DNA of 48,314 bases, taken from Candidatus Zixiibacteriota bacterium. GTDB lineage: Bacteria; Zixibacteria; MSB-5A5; GN15; FEB-12. This document shows, piece by piece, positions 9,479 through 18,661 of the stretch. The notes below the pieces were generated by a model. It searched no databases and was not told the origin of the DNA. It saw nothing but the letters and a program-made list of their open reading frames with translations. Within the stretch, counting starts at the first letter, position 1, and the number at the start of each line of letters is the position of its first letter. A program made the translations under genes and the position numbers. The stretch covers positions 1-48,314 of the forward strand of contig JAQUSF010000014.1 in assembly GCA_028715215.1 (NCBI GenBank), read 5' to 3'.

Positions 9479-11383
9479 ATGCAATCAAAAACTAAGTTAC
9501 GGGCATTATGCCTGGCGGCAGGTCTGGTTCTGACCTTTATCGCCTTGACCGAACTTTTTGCCCAATCAAGCACCATCCCCCGGCGTTCTGACATTGATCA
9601 CCGCTACAAATGGGACCTGTCCCACATCTATCCCGACTGGACCACCTGGGAAGCCGACCTGGTCAAACTGGAAAAACAGATGAATGACTATGCCGCTTTA
9701 AAAGGAACCCTGGCCCTGGGACCGGAACATTTATTGAAAGCCTACCAACTCAACGACGAACTGGATATTTTATCCTATAAAGTCTACCGTTTTCCCCAGT
9801 TGTCACGCGCCCTCGACAACCGGGATAATACCCTCGGCGCCCGGATGCAGCAGGTACTTATCCTTTTTTCGAAATTCAACGTGGCCACCTCCTGGTTTTC
9901 TCCGGAGCTTTTGGCTATCCCCCAAACCACCGTCGAAAAATGGCTCGATGAATATCAACCCCTGACACCGTACCATTTCAAAATTAAAGACGCTTTTCGC
10001 CAGCAGCAGCATGTTCTGGATGAAGACAAGGAAAAACTGCTGTCTTATTTCAGCTCTTACAACAATCTGCCCAAAGAAGCCCATAACGAGCTGGCTATCT
10101 CCGACATGGATTACGCCAGGATGGCTCTTTCCAACGGTGACACGGTGATGCTTACCCCCGGCAACTACCGCAACCTTCTGACCACCAACCGCAATCAGGC
10201 CGACCGGGAAAAAGCTTTTAAGGCTTATTACGGCGTTTTTAACGACAATATCAACACTCATGCCGCCATTTATAACGGCATCCTGCAACGCGACTGGGCA
10301 TTAACCCAGGCTCGTAATTATCAAAGTTGCCTGGAAGCCGCGCTCGACGGCTACAACGTCCCCGTAGCCGCCTACGAAAACCTCATTAACACCGCCGACC
10401 GGAATGTGGAACCACTGCGGCGTTATTATCGCCTGCGCCGGCAAGTCCTGGGGCTCGAAACCTATCACGCCTACGACGGCTCCCTGCCCCTGGTCGATTT
10501 TACCAAAACCTACGAATACGACGACATCCTGCCTTGGATGGTCGAGGCTTTCAAACCGCTCGGTGACGAATACGTGAACATGGTTAAAGAAGCTCTGAGT
10601 AATAACTGGGTCGATGTTTACGAAACCGACGGAAAAACCACCGGTGGTTTTTCCGCCAACGTTTACGGTGTACACCCGTTCATCTTGATGAATTACAGCA
10701 AGACGCTCGATGACGCCTTTACTCTGGCTCACGAACTCGGACATGCCCTGCATTCGCGTTTGTCCGACTCGAATCAACCCCGCGCCACCGCCGATTATAC
10801 TCTCCTGGGCGCCGAGGTCGCTTCAACCCTCAATGAAGCTCTCTTTCTTGATTACCTGCTTAAAAAAATCACCGACCCCCATGAAAAAATTACCATCCTC
10901 CAGCGGGCTATCGATAATATCGAAGGAACCTTCTATACCCAGGTCATGTTCTCCGGATTTGAACTCGAGGCTCACCGGCTGGCGGAAAAGGGTCAGCCCA
11001 TTACCGCCGAAATCCTCAATAAACTGTATGAACAAAAGTGGACAGAACAATCCGGTGAGGCCATGGTTTTTGACAGTCTTTACGGTATCACCTGGGCGCG
11101 CATCAGTCACTTTTATGATGTCCCCTTTTATGTATATCAGTATGCATTCAGTTTCGCCGCCTCCGCCCAGCTTTTTGAACAGATAACCGCCAAAGAACCT
11201 GAAACACGCCGGGATGCTCTCGAACGCTATATGACTTATCTCAAGTCCGGCGGCAGTGATTACCCGATCGCCCTGATGAAAAAAGCCGGGGTGGATATGA
11301 CCACTACCGCTCCGTTCGAAGCTGTGGTCAAGCGCCTGGATTACCTGGTCACTCAGCTTGAAAAGGAAATCGCCAAAATATAA
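9479..11383 (+). CDS. Secreted M3B family metallopeptidase (oligoendopeptidase F-like), copy 1
   Basis: Zinc endopeptidase for short peptides, 634 aa. The ATG at 9479 is chosen over 9464 because GGGAG lies 8 nt upstream of it; the encoded N-terminus is then a clean signal peptide (Lys/Arg, hydrophobic core, cleavage near LFAQSS). The mature protein begins with the PepF-like RRSDIDHRYKWDLSHIY. The zinc motif HELGHALH starts at about residue 418, with the downstream Glu in LGAEVASTLNEAL. PepF enzymes are usually cytosolic; export to the periplasm or beyond is the unusual feature and is shared with the neighbouring paralogue. A nutritional or peptide-turnover role is inferred. Confidence 0.92.
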   Translation: MQSKTKLRALCLAAGLVLTFIALTELFAQSSTIPRRSDIDHRYKWDLSHIYPDWTTWEADLVKLEKQMNDYAALKGTLALGPEHLLKAYQLNDELDILSYKVYRFPQLSRALDNRDNTLGARMQQVLILFSKFNVATSWFSPELLAIPQTTVEKWLDEYQPLTPYHFKIKDAFRQQQHVLDEDKEKLLSYFSSYNNLPKEAHNELAISDMDYARMALSNGDTVMLTPGNYRNLLTTNRNQADREKAFKAYYGVFNDNINTHAAIYNGILQRDWALTQARNYQSCLEAALDGYNVPVAAYENLINTADRNVEPLRRYYRLRRQVLGLETYHAYDGSLPLVDFTKTYEYDDILPWMVEAFKPLGDEYVNMVKEALSNNWVDVYETDGKTTGGFSANVYGVHPFILMNYSKTLDDAFTLAHELGHALHSRLSDSNQPRATADYTLLGAEVASTLNEALFLDYLLKKITDPHEKITILQRAIDNIEGTFYTQVMFSGFELEAHRLAEKGQPITAEILNKLYEQKWTEQSGEAMVFDSLYGITWARISHFYDVPFYVYQYAFSFAASAQLFEQITAKEPETRRDALERYMTYLKSGGSDYPIALMKKAGVDMTTTAPFEAVVKRLDYLVTQLEKEIAKI

Positions 11384-11433
11384 CCACCCGCTGATAAAAA
11401 AGCGCTGACTGAGCTATTCAAATACCTGAAACA

Positions 11434-11469
11434 GCAGGGTCCTGTTCGCCTAAGCGGATGCGACCCTGC
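11434..11469 (+). other. Hairpin between the two M3 peptidase genes
   Basis: Arms GCAGGGTC and GACCCTGC (8 bp, perfect) enclose about 20 nt that can form a small inner stem. There is no run of T after it, so it is not a standard intrinsic terminator. It may be an mRNA stability or processing element, or part of a leader for the second gene. Confidence 0.4.
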
Positions 11470-11593
11470 GCCTTATCAGTTGTCAACCGGGATGACGCTC
11501 AAAAAGAGCTTGTCTTTTGAGCCGCTATCAACCATCTTAGCATTCTTAGTAAATGATAAGAAATTAGTTAACCGCATATCACGGAGAACTGAT

Positions 11594-13486
11594 ATGATTT
11601 TCTCAAAATTAAACAAAACCATAATCCTGCTAGCGGTCATTATCTTACTGGCTGCCTTTACTCCCGAAATTACAGCCCAGTCAGGCAGAGCTGTTCCTCA
11701 GCGCAGCGATATCGCAGACACGTACAAATGGAAGCTTGAGGATTTGTATCTCAATGACGCCACCTGGGAAAAAGAATTTGAAATTTTTAAAGCCGGTATT
11801 CCCCGCTTTGCCGAATTTCAGGGAAAACTCGGCGAATCCGCTGAAACTCTTTTGAGATGTCTTAAACTTCGCGACAGCCTTGAAAACATCGGCGATAACC
11901 TTTATGTCTTCTCCTACCTTAAAAGAGACGAAGACACCCGGGTCAGCCGTTATCAGGAAATGAGCGACCGGATAACCTCCCTGTATGCCCAGTACAGCGG
12001 CGCCACTGCTTTTATCAGTCCGGAAATCCTGACCATCGACAACCTGAAACTGCAATCCTTCATCAACGGCAACGAGGAGCTGAGCGTATACAGTTATTAC
12101 CTGAATGAACTAGTTCGCAGCAAGGAACACATTCTTTCCGACAAGGAAGAAACCATCCTGGCTCTGGCCGCTCCCCTGGCCCGGGCACCCATGGATATTT
12201 TTACCATGATCGACAATGCCGACATCAAGTACGGAACCATCTATGACCAGGACAGTAACCTTATCGAGTTGACCAATGAACGCTATATAAGTATTCTTCG
12301 CTCTCCCAATCGTCGCGCCCGCCATGACGCCAGTGAAGCTTTTAACGAGGCTTACCTTAAATACAAAAACACCCTGGCGGCGACCCTGGCCGCCTCGGTA
12401 AAAAAAGACTATTTCTATGCCCAGGCCAGAAAATATAACTCCTGCCTGGAAATGTCCCTGTTCAGCGACCATATCCCCGAAGTGGTTTTTAACAACCTGA
12501 TCGACGCCGTCCGCAACAACCTGGCTTCCATGCACAAATGGGCCAGCCTGCGTAAAAAAATCATGGGGGTGGATACCCTGCAGACCTATGACCTGATGGT
12601 TCCGCTGGTACCGGCACAAACCCGGAAATATACTTACGAAGAAGCCAAAAAGATCATCCTCGAAGCCCTTAAACCCCTCGGTAAACAATATGTCGGCGAC
12701 CTCGAAAAGGGCTTTGATGCCGGCTGGGTCGATGTATACGAGACGGAAGGCAAGCGCTCCGGCGGTTACCAGTGGGGAACCTACTCCTCGCATCCGTATA
12801 TTCTCATGAACTACAATGAATCCCTTGACAATATTTTCACCCTGGCTCACGAGATGGGCCATGCCATGCACAGCGTTTACACCCAGAAAAACGAACCCTA
12901 TATTTACGGCAACAATCCCCTTTTCACGGCTGAGGTAGCCTCGACCTGCAACGAAGCTCTCCTGATGGATTATCTTCTGAAAAAAGCCCGCGACAAACAG
13001 GAGAAGATGTATCTTCTGACCCAGTATATCGAAAACATTCTCAATACTTTTTATTCGCAGGTTCGTTTATCCGAATTCGAAAAAACCATCCATGAACGCA
13101 TCGAAACCGGCCAGGCTATCTCCGCCGAATTCCTTCAGCAGGCTTACCGCGAAACCCAGGAACGTTACTGGGGACCGGACCTGTTTATTGCCCAAGACCG
13201 CGATATCGGCGGCATGCGCATCAATCATCTGTACCGTCAGTTCTATGTTTACAAATACGCCACCAGCTTTGCGGCTGCCCAGGATATAGCCCAGAGAATC
13301 CTGAAAAAGGAAAAAGGCGCCCTGGAGGCATATCTTGGTTTCCTTAAAGTCGGTTCATCCAAACCCCCGGTGGAGATTATTAAAGATGCCGGCGTGGACC
13401 TGACCACTCCCGACCCGGTTAATGCCACTATAAAAAAGTTCTCCGAACTTGTCGATGAAATGGAACGCCTGCTCAACGAAGGTTAA
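11594..13486 (+). CDS. Secreted M3B family metallopeptidase (oligoendopeptidase F-like), copy 2
   Basis: A 630-aa paralogue of the preceding gene. An open frame extends upstream to a TTG at 11480, but the ATG at 11594 has GGAGA 6 nt before it and begins a good signal peptide ending near ITAQSG, so that start is chosen. The mature N-terminus VPQRSDIADTYKWKLEDLY parallels that of copy 1. The zinc motif HEMGHAMH is at about residue 419, with the Glu ligand region TAEVASTCNEALLMDYLL. The two copies are clearly divergent across their length, so the duplication is not recent; different peptide preferences are likely. The gene ends at a strong bidirectional terminator. Confidence 0.92.
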   Translation: MIFSKLNKTIILLAVIILLAAFTPEITAQSGRAVPQRSDIADTYKWKLEDLYLNDATWEKEFEIFKAGIPRFAEFQGKLGESAETLLRCLKLRDSLENIGDNLYVFSYLKRDEDTRVSRYQEMSDRITSLYAQYSGATAFISPEILTIDNLKLQSFINGNEELSVYSYYLNELVRSKEHILSDKEETILALAAPLARAPMDIFTMIDNADIKYGTIYDQDSNLIELTNERYISILRSPNRRARHDASEAFNEAYLKYKNTLAATLAASVKKDYFYAQARKYNSCLEMSLFSDHIPEVVFNNLIDAVRNNLASMHKWASLRKKIMGVDTLQTYDLMVPLVPAQTRKYTYEEAKKIILEALKPLGKQYVGDLEKGFDAGWVDVYETEGKRSGGYQWGTYSSHPYILMNYNESLDNIFTLAHEMGHAMHSVYTQKNEPYIYGNNPLFTAEVASTCNEALLMDYLLKKARDKQEKMYLLTQYIENILNTFYSQVRLSEFEKTIHERIETGQAISAEFLQQAYRETQERYWGPDLFIAQDRDIGGMRINHLYRQFYVYKYATSFAAAQDIAQRILKKEKGALEAYLGFLKVGSSKPPVEIIKDAGVDLTTPDPVNATIKKFSELVDEMERLLNEG

Positions 13487-13504
13487 ACCGTCAGACGCAA
13501 ATTT

Positions 13505-13539
13505 AAAAAGGCCCTCGCCCCGACAGCGACGGCCTTTTT
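13505..13539. terminator. Bidirectional intrinsic terminator
   Basis: Perfect outer arms AAAAAGGCC and GGCCTTTTT with an inner TCGC/GCGA stem and a 7-nt loop. It lies between the end of the second peptidase gene and the end of the converging usher gene, and has a T run in both directions. Confidence 0.85.
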
Positions 13540-13600
13540 TTATTAAGGGGAACGTATGATTGAAGTTTTGCGGGCTTATAACCTCGTATTTCGATACATG

Positions 13601-16183
13601 TTACTTCCCCGGGATCAACGAAAAATTAATATTATCGATAATCGCCCCGCCCTCCTGGGGGATGACTTCGAAATCAATATCGCCCGGTTCAACGGTATAG
13701 CCGTATTTTTCCAGAATTTCCGGCTCGATATAAGCCCGGTATCGCCCCGGGACCAGCCCGAGATAGTAATAATCGCCGTTGTTGAACGTGGTTACCTCGG
13801 TGACGCTCTCAGTGGTCATATTAAGGAAAATAATTTTAACGCCGCCGATACCTACTTCACCCTCGGCTGTTCTTCGCTGGACATAACCGCTTACCTCGGC
13901 GCCCATCACCAGGGGAACATCTATGCCCGTCACCACGTTGGGATTGACTTTAACACTGAAATTTTCATAAACCGGCTTTAAAAGCGGATTGTCCAGGCTG
14001 TTGGGGTCAACCTGAAGGACATAAGCCTCATAGGGCCGCAAGCGGTCATAATAGAGTAATCTCTCATTTCGGTAAGACCGTCCCCCCATGCCTTTGACCT
14101 TTATTTTCAAATTCTCAAGGTACTCTTCGCCTTCGTCGAACATTCCGTTGAAATTATCATCCATAAAGGGCTTTAACACCGCCGACCCGTAACCCACACT
14201 GCTGCTGCGGTCAAAACGGAAACTGTGGTCTTCCCGGTCATAACGAACTGACCCCTTCTGTACCTGGCTCATGCTTGCCTGACGCTCGGAGAAGAGAAGT
14301 TTCGAGGAAAAACTGGCAAAATCGTTGAAAATATTGAATGTAATCATTACCAGATTCGCCCGCGAATAGACATCGCGCCTGAATGACACGCTCAACTGCC
14401 CGGTCCGGAAAACCCGCCGGGTCAAATATATACCGTAGCTGGTGACCTGGTTTTCAAGATGGTCGTAATCGATGCGAAACTGCGGCCGCAACCAGCGGAA
14501 GATATTGGCCGATAAAAGAAGCTGGGCATTGACATATTTAACCGTCCGGCCGGTAAAGCGGGATATCTTATAATTACCGATATAGTTGAAATTGAAGCGG
14601 GAAAGGGAGCTGTTAAAACCGTAATTCATATTTATGGCATCCATATTGGCATAACGGTCAAATGAAATTCCGTACCTTAAACCCAGATACCGGTTCATCA
14701 GCCTGACCGGCGAGGTTATCGATAACTTAAAACCGAATTTCTGACCGGCCTTGTTGTGAAACTCGTTTTCAAAAAACTTCGTGAAACTTCCGTTGATATT
14801 GACAATCGAGGGCCGGCTGTAATTGATATCGCCCTTAACCTGGTATTCCGGTGCGGCAAAACCGTTCAGGGTCAAATCCCCGGTCGGCTGGTAGGTGAGG
14901 TCAAACCCGGCCCGGGGCTTCTCGCCTTCTTCGGGTTGAAGCGGGAAGTCCGTGCTCACACCCAGCGTCATATTCCCCAGCAAACCATAGTAACCGTCGG
15001 CCTGGGCATAACCTTTCTTCCCCTGCTGGTTCATGGCCACCCCGCTCGTCAAAGAATACTCAATCGTATTCTTGGGAATCAGGTTATAGGGAACCTTTAT
15101 AAAATCTTCCTTGGTAATGATCTCCCCGTTGGGGCCGTACATCTTGAGCATCACGCGGGACGCCCCGTAATAAATATCGAGCAGGAAATTATAATTGCCG
15201 AACTGGTCGGTATAGGCAAAATCCGCCAGTTTGTTATTGATATACAGCTCCACCTCCCAGCCCTGCCCCAGGTGGTCCGATATCTGAATAGTCTGGAAAT
15301 ATTTGCGCTGTACCTGGGGTTTATTGGTCAGTTTGACACCTTCCAGGCCCTGCGAAAAAGCTCCCGTCGAATAGACATTGCCCAGGTCCACCTGTGTCAG
15401 GTAATCGTTGTCGCCGATATAATAATGCCAGCGGTAATTGTACTGGTTGTCTTTGAGGTTACTCGACGTATTGCCGGTGGTGGAAACATTGATATCCCCG
15501 CCCAGTAGCATCCCCCCGAGATTGAAATTATAATAATGTGTCTTATTGACCCCCAGCGGGCTTGCGGAAAGCATCCAGTCCACCGCCGCGCCGTTTATAT
15601 AATCGCGTCTTTGTTTAAGGCTTTTTACATCACGAAGAACCGTGACATCTTTCTCGAGCTTCCGGTGCGCCTTGTCCCGTTCCAGCCTTTGATAAGCCGG
15701 ATAGCTCTTGTCCAATTGGGTTATAACACTGAGGGTGTTAAAATCAAAACTCATTTCTAAACCGAACAGTCTTGCGAACAGGTCCATCCGCAGATAAACA
15801 TCGGTCGTGGTGAAATGGAAATCCGAACGGTTCAATACCATTTCCGAACCGCGGTATTTGAATTTCAGCAGATTCAGATTTAATTCATAATACCCGTTGT
15901 CTTTGTAGTACTGGCCGGTAAATATTTTTTGCGCGAAATCCGCCCTTATATTGATTCCCAGAGCGGAAAAAACTTCAATCAGGGGGAGATATACCGTTTT
16001 CCCGTCGTATTGAACAATCAAATCCTGCACCGCCAGACGCGGAACTTCATAGCTGACCACAATCTCTTCCAGTTGCCCCGCCTGGCTGAATACAGTGGCA
16101 CCTGAAAATGATATCAGTAAAATAACAAATACGGCGCCGCTTACGAACCATCGCCCGCAACCTGTCCCTTGGTACATATCCAT
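13601..16183 (-). CDS. Divergent outer-membrane usher-like protein
   Basis: Predicted outer-membrane pore for pilus subunit export, 860 aa from the ATG at 16183 (GGGG 7 nt upstream; a GTG lies two codons earlier). An N-terminal signal segment ends near VFSQA. Residues about 50-90 form a small domain unlike classical usher N-termini. From about 255 the protein is rich in alternating aromatic strands typical of a beta-barrel. At 262-385 the classical usher pattern can be followed: TQVDLGNVYSTG, then GWEVELYINNKL, LLDIYYGASRVMLKMYGPNGE and KVPYNLIPKN, matching the usher plug and post-plug region. After the barrel come DDNFNGMFDEGEE and a C-terminal GGVKIIFLN...GDYYYLGLVPGRYRAYI module like SdrD-B or carboxypeptidase-regulatory domains. 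It is downstream of the chaperone and subunits, the usual order. The family call rests on pattern and context, not on a search. Confidence 0.75.
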   Translation of the reverse strand: MDMYQGTGCGRWFVSGAVFVILLISFSGATVFSQAGQLEEIVVSYEVPRLAVQDLIVQYDGKTVYLPLIEVFSALGINIRADFAQKIFTGQYYKDNGYYELNLNLLKFKYRGSEMVLNRSDFHFTTTDVYLRMDLFARLFGLEMSFDFNTLSVITQLDKSYPAYQRLERDKAHRKLEKDVTVLRDVKSLKQRRDYINGAAVDWMLSASPLGVNKTHYYNFNLGGMLLGGDINVSTTGNTSSNLKDNQYNYRWHYYIGDNDYLTQVDLGNVYSTGAFSQGLEGVKLTNKPQVQRKYFQTIQISDHLGQGWEVELYINNKLADFAYTDQFGNYNFLLDIYYGASRVMLKMYGPNGEIITKEDFIKVPYNLIPKNTIEYSLTSGVAMNQQGKKGYAQADGYYGLLGNMTLGVSTDFPLQPEEGEKPRAGFDLTYQPTGDLTLNGFAAPEYQVKGDINYSRPSIVNINGSFTKFFENEFHNKAGQKFGFKLSITSPVRLMNRYLGLRYGISFDRYANMDAINMNYGFNSSLSRFNFNYIGNYKISRFTGRTVKYVNAQLLLSANIFRWLRPQFRIDYDHLENQVTSYGIYLTRRVFRTGQLSVSFRRDVYSRANLVMITFNIFNDFASFSSKLLFSERQASMSQVQKGSVRYDREDHSFRFDRSSSVGYGSAVLKPFMDDNFNGMFDEGEEYLENLKIKVKGMGGRSYRNERLLYYDRLRPYEAYVLQVDPNSLDNPLLKPVYENFSVKVNPNVVTGIDVPLVMGAEVSGYVQRRTAEGEVGIGGVKIIFLNMTTESVTEVTTFNNGDYYYLGLVPGRYRAYIEPEILEKYGYTVEPGDIDFEVIPQEGGAIIDNINFSLIPGK

Positions 16184-16222
16184 ATGCACACCCCAAAAGA
16201 TTATTTGAATATCTTCCGGTTA

Positions 16223-17101
16223 TTACTCCACCGTAAGCGAATATTTTATTTCATTGCCGCGGATTCGGTCTTTCGGTTCTATATCGGTTCGCCCGTCGTT
16301 GGTGATAAAGATTTCAACGTTGTAGGGCGGTTTCGGCCTCAAACCGGAAATCGGCAGGACCACGTTTCTTTTCAAATCGTAATAAACCGCCAGGTCGATG
16401 CGCTGGTTGCTTAACTCGTTGTTGTCAGCATCGGTCAAACGGCAGTTCAGAACCCCGATATAGGAAACATTGCCCCGGTTTATCAGGTCCACCAGCACGT
16501 TCACCCGGGAATCTTTGAGAGTCGCCCGGGCATCGGTCAATTCCAATTTGGAATACAGGTTCCCCTTGCGATACTTGAGGGAAATGGCTGTCTGCATTAT
16601 CATATTAAGGTTGGTGCTGATGCCTTCCTCATTAGTAGCGCTGGGCATTACCACCTGGCTCTCCTGCGATTTGACAACCACCCTGGCCCAGTACTCACCA
16701 TCGGGTAAATCACGGGGAGGAGTGGCGACAAAACGCACGGTCTGATTACCCCCCGGCGGCAAAACCAGCTTGCGCGGGAAGGGCTTGATCCAGTCCATGG
16801 CGGAGTGCGGGTCGGTCACCGCCGAATCCAGGAGACTGACCCGGACATTGCCCAGGCTGTCCGATTCCGGCAAACCAAAACCCATCCGAATCTCCACTTC
16901 CTTCGGGTCGGAACCGGGATTACGGATTATCAAACGACCGGTACGGTTTTTATCCGACAGAAACACAACCGTCGGCGCCACCAGCACCCCGGCCAGGATT
17001 TCGCCTATCGGCAATACTACCAATAAGAGGAGGACAAAAATAAGTCCCCGCTTACCGGCTCGCACCGGCTTGCGGGGAGAATCTGCTGAACTTTTCTTCA
17101 T
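16223..17101 (-). CDS. Periplasmic pilus-assembly chaperone (PapD-like)
   Basis: Two-domain immunoglobulin-like chaperone that would hold pilus subunits in the periplasm by donor-strand complementation. The start at 17101 has AGGA 8 nt upstream; an ATG at 17110 would add three residues. A basic N-terminus and a long hydrophobic segment form a signal peptide or anchor. Domain 1 shows VAPTVVFLSDKNRTGRLIIRN and then the hallmark FPRKLVLPPGGNQTVRF followed by DLPDGEYWARVVV, the pattern of PapD/FimC and archaic (Csu-type) chaperones. Domain 2 includes VLVDLINRGNVSYIGVLNCRL. At about 292 aa it is longer than classical chaperones. It lies between the subunit genes and the usher. Confidence 0.85.
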   Translation of the reverse strand: MKKSSADSPRKPVRAGKRGLIFVLLLLVVLPIGEILAGVLVAPTVVFLSDKNRTGRLIIRNPGSDPKEVEIRMGFGLPESDSLGNVRVSLLDSAVTDPHSAMDWIKPFPRKLVLPPGGNQTVRFVATPPRDLPDGEYWARVVVKSQESQVVMPSATNEEGISTNLNMIMQTAISLKYRKGNLYSKLELTDARATLKDSRVNVLVDLINRGNVSYIGVLNCRLTDADNNELSNQRIDLAVYYDLKRNVVLPISGLRPKPPYNVEIFITNDGRTDIEPKDRIRGNEIKYSLTVE

Positions 17102-17215
17102 TCTAAACATCCTATGCTTTTTGGGGTTAGTTTTTCCACCTGTTGAAAATCCTGTTCAAACACGGTGAAAAAAATAATAAGCCTTTTTATACTCAGGTCA
17201 ATTTTAATCCACTTT

Positions 17216-17776
17216 CTAATTACCGTTATAAGCAACCGTCATAATAATATCGCCGCTGTAAGTACCGGCGGTCTGGTCCGGTGATGGCCTGACCGTACCA
17301 CCCATAAAAATAGCCATATTGCCGCCCACCGCATCCAGCGTCAGCGTCTGGGATTGATAGGGATTGAAATTAGTCGAGGTACCGGATTCCGGTTGCGGCA
17401 GCGGACCCTGAGCATCATCCCAGGCTCCGTCGGTTTCGCTAAAAGCTATGACCATCCGGTCCTGACCTCCGGTGGTATGTGCCAGGTATTCCGGTAAAGC
17501 CATATATATCGACACTTCCCGGCCGGGCGCGCCGATAATACGGAAGACTCCGGAACTGTCATTGGACGCATTGGAAACATGGACCGGCACTCCCTGCAAA
17601 ACATCGCCGAACCTGATGGCGCTGTCGGCCGTTACCGTCAGGGCGGTCAGTATCGTCGCCGTCGCGGAACCATTGGCAACATCCTGAGCTTCGGTCGTCG
17701 ATGCTCCTCCTATTAACAGAGCAACCGTTAACAGCATGAAAAGCCCGGATGTTAATTTTGTTTTTAGTTTAAACAT
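17216..17776 (-). CDS. Exported pilus subunit, DUF4402-like (paralogue E2)
   Basis: A 186-aa secreted beta-sandwich protein with signal peptide (cleavage near TEAQD) and AGGAG before the ATG. It begins with GSATATILTALTV, then the core FGDVLQG, the G-rich GAPGREVSIYMALPEYL, and ends with GGTV...DQTAGTYSGD and the C-terminal strand IIMTVAYNGN. This layout is that of DUF4402/archaic pilin-like domains. The alternating C-terminal hydrophobic strand with a Tyr four residues from the end resembles the chaperone-recognition strand of pilins. The mature domain differs from the adjacent subunit (17824-18387) at only about 16 of 150 residues. It is the last subunit gene before the chaperone. Confidence 0.85.
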   Translation of the reverse strand: MFKLKTKLTSGLFMLLTVALLIGGASTTEAQDVANGSATATILTALTVTADSAIRFGDVLQGVPVHVSNASNDSSGVFRIIGAPGREVSIYMALPEYLAHTTGGQDRMVIAFSETDGAWDDAQGPLPQPESGTSTNFNPYQSQTLTLDAVGGNMAIFMGGTVRPSPDQTAGTYSGDIIMTVAYNGN

Positions 17777-17823
17777 CTTTTTCTCCTAAAAAACAGGACT
17801 TCCTATATTTCCATGTTTTTCGA

Positions 17824-18387
17824 CTAGCTCCCGTTATAGGCTACGGTCATGACGATATCGCCGCTGTAGGCTCCGGCGGTCTGGTCCACCGAAGGATGAA
17901 CCGTACCACCCAGGAAGATGGCCATGTTACCACCTACGGCATCCAGAGTCAGCGTCTGGGACTGGTAGGGGTTGAAATTGGTCGAGGTACCGGTTTCCGG
18001 CTGCGGCAGCGGACCCTGAGCGTCATCCCAGGCGCCGTCGGTCGGAGCAAAGGAAATCACCATCCGGTCCTGGCCGCCAGTGGTATGCGACAGGTATTCC
18101 GGTAACGCCAGATAAATGGACACCTCACGGCCCGGGGCGCCCACAATCCGGAAAACACCGGAACTGTCATTGGAAGCATTGGACACTGAAACCGGGACTC
18201 CCTGAAGAACGTCGCCGAACCTGATAGCACTATCAGCGGTCACCGTCAAAGCGGTCAGAATGGTCGCCGTCGCTTCACCCACGGCTACATCCTGAGCGGC
18301 AACCCGGGCCGGGTTGCCCAAGAACACTACCACTGCCAAAACCAGTAGTAGCCCGGAAATTAATTTCATCCGTGAATTGAAATTCAT
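17824..18387 (-). CDS. Exported pilus subunit, DUF4402-like (paralogue E1)
   Basis: A 187-aa secreted subunit. The frame is open further upstream, but the ATG at 18387 has AAGGAGACG just before it and begins a clear signal peptide (cleavage near ARVAAQD). The mature protein is about 89% identical to the next subunit downstream, while the signal peptides are quite different and the DNA differs at many synonymous positions. The shared core is FGDVLQGVPV and GAPGREVSIY, with the C-terminal strand IVMTVAYNGS. It is probably the first gene of a transcript comprising this subunit, its twin, the chaperone and the usher, because an intrinsic terminator lies upstream at 18662-18691. The pair may be the major shaft subunits; this is inferred. 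Confidence 0.85.
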   Translation of the reverse strand: MNFNSRMKLISGLLLVLAVVVFLGNPARVAAQDVAVGEATATILTALTVTADSAIRFGDVLQGVPVSVSNASNDSSGVFRIVGAPGREVSIYLALPEYLSHTTGGQDRMVISFAPTDGAWDDAQGPLPQPETGTSTNFNPYQSQTLTLDAVGGNMAIFLGGTVHPSVDQTAGAYSGDIVMTVAYNGS

Positions 18388-18430
18388 TTTCGTCTCCTTC
18401 TTATGCATATCAAACCTAACTCTTTTGTTT

Positions 18431-18459
18431 GCTATACCGTATGTGTGTATAATCGTCAG
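18431..18459 (-). promoter_or_regulatory. Candidate promoter for the E1-E2-chaperone-usher transcript
   Basis: On the minus strand CTGACG and TATAGC are separated by 17 nt, each matching four of six bases of the -35/-10 consensus. The site lies 44-72 nt upstream of the subunit start and downstream of the internal terminator. The match is moderate only. Confidence 0.3.
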
Positions 18460-18661
18460 ACAGTTCAAAATCTTAACAGCCATTTTTAGAAAAAATTAGC
18501 AGAATGCCATGTTACTTTCCCGGTTTTGCATTTTGCTATAGGCAGGATTCCCTTTTAGCGTTTCATTTGAAACTGAAAAAAGACAAAATAATCGGGCGTG
18601 TGGTTAAATATAACTCGTTGAGAATAAATAGGTTGTAATAAACGAGAAAAGTGACGAAGAT

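Noticed and set aside
16973-17134. A TTTTTGGGG box near the chaperone start
   Set aside because: It is on the opposite strand relative to the gene, so it cannot serve as the same initiation motif.
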